From NCBI GenBank assembly GCA_037127255.1, contig JBANSL010000004.1, positions 74,546,627 through 74,610,626 on the forward strand: a DNA stretch of 64,000 nt. The letters are read 5' to 3'. Below, one piece after another: positions 23,416 through 32,904 of the stretch. This DNA comes from Persicaria tinctoria. Lineage: Eukaryota > Streptophyta > Magnoliopsida > Caryophyllales > Polygonaceae. Below the pieces are notes generated by a model. It was not told where the DNA came from. It made no database searches and saw nothing but the letters and a program-made list of their open reading frames with translations. A program made the position numbers and the translations under genes. Positions within the stretch are counted from its first letter, which is position 1, and the number at the start of each line of letters is the position of its first letter.

Positions 23416-23499
23416 CAGAATTGTTGTAAACGGTGGGAAGAAATTTGAAAATAGAGAGATTATAGGGAGTATTCGGTTTTTTTCAAGAAAACAGGGGGG

Positions 23500-23880
23500 G
23501 CGTTGGCTTTGAACTGTTAGAGGCGGGGAAGACGAACTGGGCTCAGCAAGGTGAAGGTGGTGCTTGAATGCGGTGGATCCGGGGGCAAGATGGCCGGATA
23601 TGGAGAGGGGGTGCTGGATCTGAGAGGTGAGGGTCGTCGGCTAAGTGTTTGGGCGACAACGGGAAAAGCGAGAGTGAAGGGGTGGGGCTTCGAACTCGGT
23701 GGGGTGCTGGTGAGGCTCAGTGGGCAGGTCCAGTGCTGGGGGCGTCGTTGGAGGCCGGTGGTGGTCCGTCAGGCGCGAGCGAATGCAGGGGGAGCGAGAG
23801 GAAGGAGAAGGCGACAAATATTCTAGGCTAGGGTTCTTCGAGGTCGAGGAAAGAGGGATGAGAGAGAGGGGATCCATGGT
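23500..23880 (-). other. GC-rich segment joined to truncated gag, origin unknown
   Basis: It directly follows the point where the gag homology of the two Athila-like elements ends (KTLPFPSK, about 23885). On the minus strand it starts near ACCATGGATCCC, includes GAACCCTAGCC and is far richer in G+C than its surroundings. It resembles a plant gene leader or first exon, so a captured host fragment is possible; no protein family was recognised. Confidence 0.4.
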
Positions 23881-25652
23881 ATGCTTGGAAGGAAAAGGGA
23901 GCGTCTTTTTGGTTTTCTGAGCCAGAACAACTTTCGGAGGTGATGAAGACTCCTCGACATCGAATTGATTCTCCTCGACATCGGCTTGATTTTTCTCGAC
24001 ATCGACCACTGTAACAAATTCGAGTTGGAGTGCTGTGCAGAAGAATCTTGGCCAAGCTGGTTCTCGACATCGAGGTGATTTTGGTCGACATCGAGTTGCT
24101 GTTGGTCATTGTCGAGTGCAAATTTGTCCTTTTCTTCTCCGTTCTCTGGCTCGTGCAATTTGTAACCGCTCCGTAGTTTTACAGCAACGACATGTCCGTG
24201 CTGCCCCTTGGGATTTGGTTCTGTATGCCCAGGGAGCTGCCCGGTCGGTCGTGGAATTTGTGCCGCGAATTGACCCATCTGGGTCTCTATGTTCCTCTTC
24301 TAGATGTCCAGCTCTCCAAATCTTGAATTGATGTTCTGGAGCTGATTGTTGATGGCGACATTGGCTTGCTTACTTTCTGCTTGATTCCGGCGCATCTCGT
24401 CAAGGATGAACTGTAGATCATCCTTTCGCTGATCCCTTTCCGGATGTCCTGGAGCTCGGTATGGCGGGGGGTTCCTAGGGGCACCTTGGTTCCGTTGTGG
24501 TTGATAGAACCTTTGGTCCCCCATATAGCGATTAGGACCCCCTGCGTAAGCTACTTCCTCGTGAGTTTCTACCATCCTGACTTGCTCTGTATGTGGGTAC
24601 TCTGAGGTGGTGTGCCGTTGTGATCCACATTCAATGCAAGGTTGATTGATAGAGAGGTATTTGACTTGCTTGAGTAGCTTGTGATTTTGATCCTTGTAGT
24701 ATTGCTCCCTCACATCTGGACCAATCTCCTTAGGAGGCTCATAGAGGGGCATGGACGGGGTTGGCCTTGTATAGGCATTCTCGTCATAGTTGGTCGGAGC
24801 TCCATACTTATTGTCGAAGTTGGTGAGCTTTTCGAGAGTAGCCCATGCATCAGCTGGTGGCATCGTCAGATACTCATACCGAGTATATTGGTTGATCCTA
24901 TCCTTAGCGGCCAGATCAAGAGAATTGTAGAAGATCTCCTGAATGACATATGGTGGCTGCCCATGTGTAGGGCATGATCGCAGTAGATCGTTGTATCGTT
25001 CCCATGCTTTTGCTAGCGGCTCCCCAGGCTTCTGCTTGAAAGCTGTAATCTTCTGGCGGAAGAGTGCTGTCTTGGCAGGAGGAAAGAATTTATTAAGAAA
25101 TGCTTGTCTTACCTCAGCCCATGTTGTGAGGGATCGTGGAGTCAGTCCTTCAAGCCACTTTAATGCTGGACCGGCAAGAGACCAACGAAAAGCCTTCATC
25201 TTGACATATTCCAGCGTAGTACCTTCAGCAAGAGTATGGCACATATCAGAAAAATTGCTAATATGTTCAAGAGGGCATTCACTAAACCTTCCGTAAAAGG
25301 CATTATTTTTAATCTCAATAAGAAAGGCAGTGTGAATTTCAAAGTTATTTTCAGGGATTAAAATAGCCGATTCAGGCACGACAAGAGTCGGGTGCATGTA
25401 ATCCTCAGCAGTGGTAGGGAATTGGGCAAGCTCAGCCTCTACCTGCCTCCTACGTTCAGCTTCATGCTCAGTGCGTGCTCTCTCAGCGGCAAGAGCAGAT
25501 TTTTTGGCTTCTATCTCCGCTTGAAGCCTCTCTATCAGTTGTGCTTGTGTTTCTGCGGCCGCCATGGCTCTTTTCAATTTAGTGTGGACGTGTATAAGGA
25601 GTTCTGGATCGTCGAAGGCGTCAAACTCAGGTTGTTGACCAGAACGGCGCAT
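23880..25652 (-). pseudogene. Ty3/gypsy gag of the pol-less Athila-like element
   Basis: ATG at 25652 (MRRSGQQPEFDAFDD). About 450 residues are open to a single TAG at 24300; the same frame then continues (KRNIETQMGQFAAQIPRPTG), and a frameshift near 24010 leads to DVEESSSPPKVV...TLPFPSK, where homology to the first element stops. Domains: a coiled-coil-prone N-terminal region (EIEAKKSALAAERARTEHEA), the gag core (FRWSLAGPALKWLEGLTPRS, FLNKFFPPAKTALFRQKITA, PLAKAWERYNDLLRSCPTHG) and a knuckle-like CIECGSQRHTTSEYPHTEQV in which the last cysteine of CCHC is replaced. TCGACATCG motifs encode repeats such as LDVDQNHLDVE near the end. Confidence 0.88.
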
Positions 25653-25717
25653 ACAGTGCAAAATCAAAACTTAAAGGAAAACGTGAGATCTAACTACCTA
25701 AGGCGTGAATGATTGGT

Positions 25718-25735
25718 TCCCCGGCAACGACGCCA
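25718..25735 (-). other. Primer binding site, tRNA-Asp type
   Basis: Three bases after the 5' LTR the minus strand reads TGGCGTCGTTGCCGGGGA. This is complementary to the 3' end of plant tRNA-Asp at 17 of 18 positions. Confidence 0.85.
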
Positions 25736-25738
25736 ATT

Positions 25739-27435
25739 TGTTGTAGGAGGAAATCGAGATTGCAAATAAAATATAAATAAAGTAAGCAAACCGATTTGTT
25801 TCCAAGCAAATAATGTTCAAGACTCCCTCCCGATGTAGCAGCAGGAAGTCAGGTCCGATACTCGAGGAAGCTGGTCAGCGGATCTCAAGTAGCGGAGGAG
25901 TCTCACGGGCAGATATCGACTTCAGGGGTACTCGACCTCGACTAAGGTTAGTCGATAGGGGCTGGGTATAGTCGAATCCGAGCAAGCAGAAGACACTTGG
26001 AGTTTGGTCGATCTCGAGTAAACAACTCGACGTCGAGGAACTGATCATAGTCGAGTTGGCTTGTAGATGTCGAGTAATCTTCAGTGACAGAAACAACATC
26101 GATCTTTGCTCGATCGAGAATTAGTAGTCGACGTCGACCAAGTTTCGGTCGAAATCGAGCAGTAATAGTAACTAAACGAATGCAAATTTCGAATCTAAAC
26201 AATGGATGAAAAAGAACTTCCAAGATTGGGGTTTGCAACAACTATTACCATGAAAGCGGAGTTAAAAATCATAAAAGATGGCAATTTTATCGATCAAGGA
26301 GAAGGCTTTCACCTAATCCGACAAGTAGGAATATAAATCTCGCGATAAATAACCCTAATTGTGTCTATTCCTTTTCATAATTAGAATTTATTATCTGCCG
26401 AATAAAAATCCTAATTACTACCCAAGTTTCACGACATGAGTTCTTCAATTTCTCAATCAAATGTTAAGTACAAGGAATAGAATAAGATAATGATAAAATA
26501 CCTTCTTTTGCAATCGCTAATCCACCAACATGGCTCTCGTTGGGCTCACCCCAACCCTAGAAGTAGGTGGACTACTCGCTCTTCATCGCAATCGCAGACA
26601 TCATTGATGTAAAATAAACTTGCATAAACGATATTCAAAGTCTTTACAATCTCGGCACTCATACTTTCGTAGAATGCCAAAACCCTAAGACCTTTGAAAT
26701 CCTAAACTATGTATTGAACTACTTCTCTAGAATTGAATGAATAGAAATCAGCCCCATGGGCTTTATTTATAGGGCTTAATCCTTGCTAATCAAGGAAAGA
26801 AAATTATATCTACTTTCTAAAGATAAAACTTTAATCTAAAAGAAAATATCTAAATATCTTTAAATTAGTGAATAATCTTCTCTCCATGGATAGATCTTGA
26901 TAGAAACTAGATAGATTCGGACTTCTTTCGTTTCCAAGCAATCAACTCGACTTCGGATTGGCCCAATGGACTCACGGCCCAAGAACATTTTGGTCGACTT
27001 AGACCAATTCAGTCGACATCGAGTAAGTTGCTCGATCTCGGCTTCGCTTCGCATCTTCGAGTAGCTTCCCTCTTTTTCTCGAACTCGGGCAGCTTTGGGG
27101 CTTGGTCGATCTCGAGGAAGCATGTCGACATCGAGTAAGGTCGAGCTCGAGTTGTCTTCGTCCTCTGTCCTTAGCCAATTATGTTCCCCTTTTAGTCGAT
27201 GTCGAGGAAGCTTCCTCGAAATCGAGTAACTCTCAGCTTTCATCTTCTCTTCTTGGTTTCGTCCCGGAATGGCTCCAAATTCTGCAAAATTCACCCAAAA
27301 CTTGTGTAGACCTCTATTTCTGAAAAATATGCATATACTACACAAATTCAACATATTCTCAGCCCGAAATATGCAAAGTATATAGAATAAGGAGCAAAAA
27401 TGTGCATAAAAATATGGTTACTTTAGTGGACATCA
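25739..27435 (-). repeat. 5' LTR of the pol-less Athila-like element (1697 bp)
   Basis: TG...CA ends as in the 3' LTR, with the minus-strand TATA box near 26772-26758. TCGA-NN-TCGA motifs occur at about 25934, 26000-26070, 26125-26160, 27012, 27105-27135 and 27195-27230, many centred on CA, TG, CG or AA. It keeps the roughly 365 bases deleted from the other copy. Confidence 0.92.
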
Positions 27436-27437
27436 CT

Positions 27438-28265
27438 CTATCAACCATCTCCTATCACTATGCACAGGCCCCGCCCATCTCTAGTTGTCGACGAACTGCT
27501 AGAATGAGTACCCTCTCATATAACAACCGGCGTAAAGATCGGCGTGATCCTCCAAGTGATTGCACAATAACGTTTTTAGTTCCGGGAAAGCAGACTCGCC
27601 GATCGGTGATGACAATGACGCCAAAGCACGGTAGCCACAATGATCATCTCCAATAGTGTCCCTCACACCATCAATATGCCCGAGCATGAAGGGATCATCG
27701 TTGTTTCGACCCCAGTTGAACCCTTCGAACACATCATCACGTCCACGTCGAGCTGAGGTCGCTTGTGGACGATGTCGAGTAGCATGTCAAGCAGCACGTG
27801 CCTCTTCTCTCTCAAAATTTGCCCTGAACTCCTCGTATGACAACGGATTAGTTCTGCAGGCATTCCTCGACCACCGAGGCCTCCCTTTCGATCGGATGCT
27901 TGCAGATGAGGGTGGGTGGAGTTCATCGTCGCATAAATTGTTGGAAGACGTGTATGAAGATGACAGCTCGTACGAGAGTAGGGTGTCGTCGATGTCAGTC
28001 CATGACAAATTCATCCAGAACGGGTGGATGTCCTCCGCGGGAATCGGAGTACTAGAACTGACGTACGCTTGAATCTTATGGACACAAGGAATCCCGTAAC
28101 AAACCCTCCAATGTCGATCCGTGCATTCCCTAGGAATGTTTTGTTTTCCGACATCCTCCCATAAATTGTACAGATAGTCGAAGCACCTTTTGGAGATTAA
28201 AGTCTTTACCTCATCAAAAAGGTTGACTTTATACGCCCTCGTTGGCCATTTGAAGCGGTCGATCT
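27438..28265 (-). pseudogene. MULE transposase C-terminus (SWIM motif) fused to the start of an OTU-like domain
   Basis: Minus strand from about 28265: YKVNLFDEVKTLISKRCFDY, then the SWIM-type zinc motif region CTDRHWRVCYGIPCVHKIQA, IPAEDIHPFWMNLSW, a linker with KGRPRWSRNA, one in-frame stop near 27787, and HIDGVRDTIGDDHCGYRALA. The last carries the Asp and Cys of the OTU catalytic site. Transposase-OTU fusions are known from plant Mutator-like elements. The OTU domain continues at 18880 and 17351 beyond the inserted elements. Stops after MRGYSF and at the end of the middle segment show it is dead. The transposase DDE core is not present. Confidence 0.65.
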
Positions 28266-28789
28266 CCAGAGCAGTTTACAGCTCATGCATCGTGGGTGGC
28301 GGAAGTAGAAGCCCCGTGGACGCCGGAAGTAGATGCCTCGTGGATGGTGGGGGCAGCTGAGCAGCTAGTCTACCCAAATGGGCCCGTTGACCCCCACCAA
28401 TCCCAGTGACGCACCTGTTGAGTACATCGTCGGACGACAACAAAGGTTGTTGCCCATCCATCGGGTCGCCGGAGGAGCGGAAATCAAGCAGACCCTACCA
28501 GAAGCTGTCATCCTCGTCGAACGGGGGGCTCCCCATGGTCCGCGGGGCGCCCTTGCAGACAGCAGAAGATCATCTAAAGTATGGGTCACCGGGACCTCCC
28601 TAACAGCAGGTACCGTATCCTCACCCCCACCCTCTACTACACACTGGCTGACCGCTGCCTGGTCTCCGACCTTAACTGCCCGTAGGGTACCATCAGTCTT
28701 CAAGAGCCTCCCTGCCTGTTATTATGAAATGTTTAAGAATATGTTACTTCTTGTATTACTTATGCTAATTCAGTAGATGTCGTTAGCTT
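28266..28789. other. GC-richer segment of the MULE-like unit, unassigned
   Basis: Both strands have open frames of 110-130 residues (28378-28776 plus and 28703-28365 minus). Neither resembles a known family, and the DDE part of the transposase expected here is missing. Confidence 0.35.
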
Positions 28790-29460
28790 TTAATGTCTTG
28801 TAATGGCTTTTAATGACTTTTCAATGTATTATAATGTCTTTGATTGACTTATAATGACTTTTAATTTATTTTAATGTCTTTTAATGACTTTTAATTGCTT
28901 TTAATGTCTGGTAATGACTTTTAGTGTCTTTTCATGTCTTTTAATGTCTTGTAATAGCTTTTAATGTCTTTTCATGTCCTTTAATGTCTTTCAATAGCTT
29001 TTACTGGCTTTTAATTAATGTCTTTCTCCGGATTCAAATGGATTTTAATGACTTTTAATGGCTTCTTGTGACTTTTATGGCTTTTCATTGCGTTTTCATG
29101 GCTTTCAATATACTCCCTCCGTCCAAGAATACATGACCTTTTAAGCCTTGAAACTTTGTCAAAAATACATTGGTCTTTAAAATGTATATGTAATTATTAC
29201 CTCTAAAATTACTACTTTTTTACTTGTTAAAATTAAATAAAACTCTTGGAAAACTTAAAGAAAACCCTTGAACTTCCAATTACTATTTTAACCTTTAATA
29301 ATAATGATGAGATTTAAGATGCAAAATAGGTTCCTTAATTAGCGTGCATGAGCCTAAAATGTCATGTATTCTTGGACGGATGGAGTATTTTAATGTTTTT
29401 TAATATCTTTTAATGTATTTTTAATGTCTTTTAATGGCTTTTAATGTCTTTTACATATTG
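28790..29460. repeat. Degenerate TTTTAATGTC minisatellite
   Basis: Units close to TTTTAATGTC, TTTTAATGAC or TTTTAATGGC repeat for hundreds of bases. They are interrupted by a Stowaway MITE at 29113-29385 and resume afterwards. Confidence 0.85.
29113..29385. mobile_element. Stowaway MITE, 273 bp
   Basis: Ends CTCCCTCCGTCCAAGAATAC and (reverse complement) CTCCATCCGTCCAAGAATAC with TA on both sides (29111-29112 and 29386-29387). Confidence 0.9.
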
Positions 29461-29779
29461 TACAAACTATGGAAACTATATACTATAAACATTTAATAAA
29501 AACTATATTATAAAACAATGAAACAATAAACATACAACAAATATTTCAATTTATTTAAAACTATAATCTAAATTATATTATAAAACAATAATCTAAACTA
29601 TATATCTACATTATAAAACTATATTATAAAACTATGAATATAAAATAACATCACATAACAACTATAATCTATTAACTATAAAAACTAAAAACCATAAAAA
29701 CTATCAACTAAACTATATTATAAAACTATAAAACTATTAATATCAAATAAAATAATTAAATAATTCAAATAACATATCG

Positions 29780-30190
29780 GTGGGGTCGGGACAGGCGACA
29801 TCTCCATGCAACACTGCTTCCGCGGCAGTAATAAGGCTTGCGTCCCCGGCACTAACTCCGGCACCACCATCTCCGCCTTCGGCTGCTCTCCGGCCGCCAC
29901 CTTCATCGGCGCTTGCTCCTCCTCCGCCACCACCTCCTCTAGGTCAACTGCCCCACTACCACTACCCTCCACCGCCACCGCCTGAGACTCTACCGCTTAA
30001 GACTCCACCGGCCCCACCTCCTCTACCTACACCGCCCCACCACCACCACCCTCCACTGGCTCCACCGCCCCACCACCACCACCCGCCGTCGTCTTTACCT
30101 CCGTCTCCATCTCCATTGCCTCCACCTCCGTCGTTGGCACCACCAACTCCGTCTCCATCTCTGACTCTCTCTGCATCTCTCTGTCTCTGA
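29780..30190. repeat. Degenerate CCACC-rich low-complexity region
   Basis: Repeated CCACC, CCGCC and CCTCC triplets give a proline-rich frame on the plus strand (136 residues) and a Gly/Glu-rich one on the minus strand. The minus frame could be the start of the MULE-associated gene, but no domain is recognisable. Confidence 0.5.
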
Positions 30191-30319
30191 ATCTCGCTCT
30201 CTCAGGCTCAGAATCTCGCTATATCTCTCGATCACTCGTCGTCGGCATCTCGCTCTCTTTTTCTCTCGTGGATCTGGAATTGGGGAAACTGGAGACGAAG
30301 GGCCACGTTTTTTTGTTTT

Positions 30320-30480
30320 TGAAAAAACGTGGTTGCACGTTGATATGGATGTGCAACACTGCACGTCAAATACGACGTGCATACACGTTTTTTTTTTAAA
30401 AAAAATTACGTGCATGCACGTAGGCTAGGCACGCTTTGTGCCCTATCCAACCTGCACGTCGCTTGTAACGTGCTCGTAAT
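30320..30480. repeat. TGCACGTC / GACGTGCA subterminal repeats (right)
   Basis: Several TTGCACGT, GCACGTC and GACGTGC motifs and an ACGTGCATGCACGT palindrome, the same word set as 16297-16510 at the other end of the MULE-like unit. Confidence 0.75.
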
Positions 30481-30639
30481 TAACGTGAGGATTTGCGGTG
30501 TATATAACCGAAACGGGTAATTATGTTGAATATAATGGTTATTATTGAACGTAAGATATGTTTTGGGATTTGTTTCGGCAATGGTTTGGGTTGAGATTTG
30601 GTATGTGGGTTGGTATACTTTGCCTTGCTTATTGTGGTA

Positions 30640-31030
30640 CAAGTTCCATGTGAACGGTGATTAGTTTGTCAAGCTTTTAGATGTCGTGGAAGTGTGATTG
30701 ACATCTGCTGATTCTTTTTGGAGTCCAAGTTGAGGTGTCCGCTAGTGATCCCTAGAGTTCTCTGTGAGCGCTGTCGTTTGACTTGTTGGTTTTGGTCCTG
30801 CTTGCCTTTTTTTTATTAGTTAAAAATTCGAGTTCAGGTCTACCTGAAACTCGATGGCCGAACAAGTCGGCAGACAGAAAACCGTCAATACAAACAGGAC
30901 ATAATAACACAAAACATCAAAGAGGAAAGAAAGACTCAATCAACACATATAAGTCGTCAACCAGCGGAGAAGTCGATCGAGAACCGAGACGTGCCACGAG
31001 TGCCAAGAACCTGGAAGAGTGCAAAAACTT
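30640..31030 (+). repeat. Dispersed repeat related to 8455-8990
   Basis: Contains GTGTCCGCTAGTGATCCCTA then GAGTTCTCTGTG, a diverged match to the minus strand of the 8.5-kb region. No coding function recognised. Confidence 0.4.
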
Positions 31031-31138
31031 TTAATTTAAGTTATTTTCATAAAAAGAAAAGTAAATTATATCTATTAGAGTTACTCCAGTAATTTTTATA
31101 GTGAATATGATATTTTATGATCCAGATTCAGATCATCG

Positions 31139-31290
31139 GCAATATTTTGCCACTGCTTTAGAGAGGCAAATACAACAGCTAATTTTATTGATAGATTTGA
31201 TCTTAATTGTAACTCATGTACCCTCCCTTTGAATAGGGAGTTTTCTCACATCATCCGCATGGATGATCAAGGATGATCTTTCTGTGTAAA
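31139..31290 (+). pseudogene. LINE-type RNase H remnant, short
   Basis: One frame reads HCFREANTTANFIDRF, an eroded form of the REAN-x2-AD motif at the end of plant LINE RNase H domains, followed by a short tail and an A-rich sequence. Confidence 0.45.
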
Positions 31291-31504
31291 GACATTCTAA
31301 TTTTTGTCTACCGTACCACAAAAAAGTAAATAAAATAATGATATAGTTCATATATATGGTACAAATTCATTCAGCTGTCAAATACAGTAATATACATAAT
31401 TTTATTTTCGAAAACAAAATAATTTCCTGTCTCTTCAATTATTTATTTCTGTGAAATTATTAATTAGAAGAAACTAATAAATAACCTATCATGCATTTTC
31501 AATA

Positions 31505-31994
31505 CTACCTCCGTTCGGAAAAATTTGACACTTTACTATTCATGCACACTTTTTTATGAGCTAAAAACTATACTCCCTCCGTTAGGCAAAACTTGTCGTT
31601 TTAGAGTTTTGTTTTTGTTCGGAAAAACTTGTCATTTTAGGTATTTTTGCTTCTACTTTACTAAAATGCCCTTGATTTGATTGATGTGTTGTGAGTTGTA
31701 GTTTTTGATAAAGTAAAAGTAGAGTAATAAGTGAGGGTAAATTAGTAATAAAGTAGTGTAATTATTAGTTTTATTAAAAATTGTGTGGAGAGTTAAAATG
31801 ACAAGTTTTGCCGAACGGAGGGAGTATAAAATATCTAGTTTTTTTAATAATTTTTTTAACAACTTCGTAGTTATTATTAATAAGTACAAACTTGTTAAAA
31901 AAAATTATAAAAAAATGAATATTTTATATAGTTTTTATCGCTCTAAAAAAGCGTGCATGAATAGTAAACGACAAGTTTTGCCGAACGGAGGTAG
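31505..31994. mobile_element. Stowaway MITE with a second Stowaway MITE inside
   Basis: Outer ends CTACCTCCGTTCGG and CCGAACGGAGGTAG with TA duplications (31503-31504 and 31995-31996). The interior matches the copy at 10477-10709 once the inner element is removed. Confidence 0.88.
31573..31824. mobile_element. Inner Stowaway MITE, 252 bp
   Basis: Ends CTCCCTCCGTTAGGCAAAAC and (reverse complement) CTCCCTCCGTTCGGCAAAAC, flanked by TA at 31571-31572 and 31825-31826. Confidence 0.9.
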
Positions 31995-32067
31995 TATATA
32001 TCATTATGCCATTATGATCTTTCACTATCCTAAAACTAACTACAAAATCTGACAATATTGATGTTTT

Positions 32068-32447
32068 AAACGAGTAAACATCCTCTACAACACAAGGTGA
32101 GACCTTGTGTGTAACACTAAATTATTTAGGCTATAAAATTATGTTAAAAAAAATTTCAAAAATTATATTTATGTTTTAAACAACTATAAATATATATTTA
32201 TAAAAAAAATTGATAAAAAAATCATGATTTAAATTTTAATAAATTCATATTACAAATAATCAATTTTTCATTTATATAAAATTTTAACATGATTTTTGAG
32301 TAATTTTTTTTTATAAATATATACTTATAGTTGTTTAAAACATAAATATAATTTTTGAAAATTTTTTTAACATAATTTTATAGTCTAAATAATTTAGTGT
32401 TACACACAAGGTCTCACTTTGTGTTGTAGAGGATCTTTACTCGTTTT
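32068..32447. mobile_element. Foldback MITE, about 380 bp
   Basis: The arms AACGAGTAAACATCCTCTAC and (reverse complement of the right end) AACGAGTAAAGATCCTCTAC extend inward past TGTGTGTAACACTAAATTAT for about 130 bases each. The exact ends and duplication are uncertain. No coding capacity. Confidence 0.75.
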
Positions 32448-32718
32448 GAACCTATAAGCTCACTGGGGCTGTCGGCTTGATCACGGAAAAAATCATTCTT
32501 TAAATTTAAATTTTATACACTTATGAATTATGATGCTTTTTATAAACTTTATTTGAATTGCACAAAATCAGCTTGGAAAAAAATAATTACACAAAGTTTC
32601 AGGATATACTGTATTAAAGAAAAATATGTAAAGTGGATATTTACTACTCAGTATATTACTTAAAATTACTTTTTTTATATATTTTTTTGAACCGGAAAAA
32701 ATTTGGCTATAGGATAGC

Positions 32719-32904
32719 CTATAAGCCAAGAGCATCCGAGAGGACGAATTTGCGAAGCATGTAGTCGTCAGGTGCTACACTACATGAGAATACAAGATCC
32801 ATATGCGATAAGTAGTCCGCAACACGGTTTGCCTCTCTATAGACATAACGAATCTCAGTTGTTCGGAATCGGCCTAACAAGATTTGACTGTCCGAGACAA
32901 TCAT
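32719..32904 (-). pseudogene. LINE-type RNase H remnant
   Basis: The minus strand encodes SDSQILLGRFRTTEIRYVYR then EANRVADYLSHMDLVF, ending DALGL and a stop. The end matches the DVLG stop of the 8.1-kb copy, so both probably derive from related elements. Confidence 0.65.

Larger units (their letters stand above)
18881..27435 (-). mobile_element. Complete Athila-like Ty3/gypsy element lacking pol, 8555 bp
   Basis: Flanked by an exact 5-bp duplication CTCTA (18876-18880 and 27436-27440). LTRs are at 18881-20213 and 25739-27435. On the minus strand: 5' LTR, tRNA-Asp-type primer site, gag, a GC-rich segment, a second spliced ORF, a polypurine-type tract and 3' LTR. Protease, reverse transcriptase, RNase H and integrase motifs are absent, so it must have moved in trans. 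It is inserted into the OTU domain of a MULE-like gene. Confidence 0.92.
16267..30508 (-). mobile_element. Old MULE-like element carrying transposase-OTU remnants and nested insertions
   Basis: The left end (GTTAGGTATACCGCAAAT from 16269) and right end (reverse complement GTTATATACACCGCAAAT, ending 30508) match at 15 of 18 positions. The flanks TTACGGGTC and AAACGGGTA may be a decayed 9-bp duplication (6 of 9). Both subterminal regions carry TGCACGTC/GACGTGCA repeats (16297-16510 and 30320-30480). Inside, on the minus strand, are the C-terminus of a MULE transposase and an OTU-like domain, broken by a hAT element and a Ty3/gypsy element. The outer boundaries are a proposal; the contents are clearer. 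Confidence 0.55.

Noticed and set aside
28378..28776. 132-residue plus-strand ORF as a gene
   Set aside because: No family similarity, and an equally long frame lies on the opposite strand; GC-rich composition alone explains both.
29780..30190. Proline-rich protein gene
   Set aside because: Low-complexity CCACC repeats give open frames by composition; no signal peptide, splice sites or conserved motif were seen.
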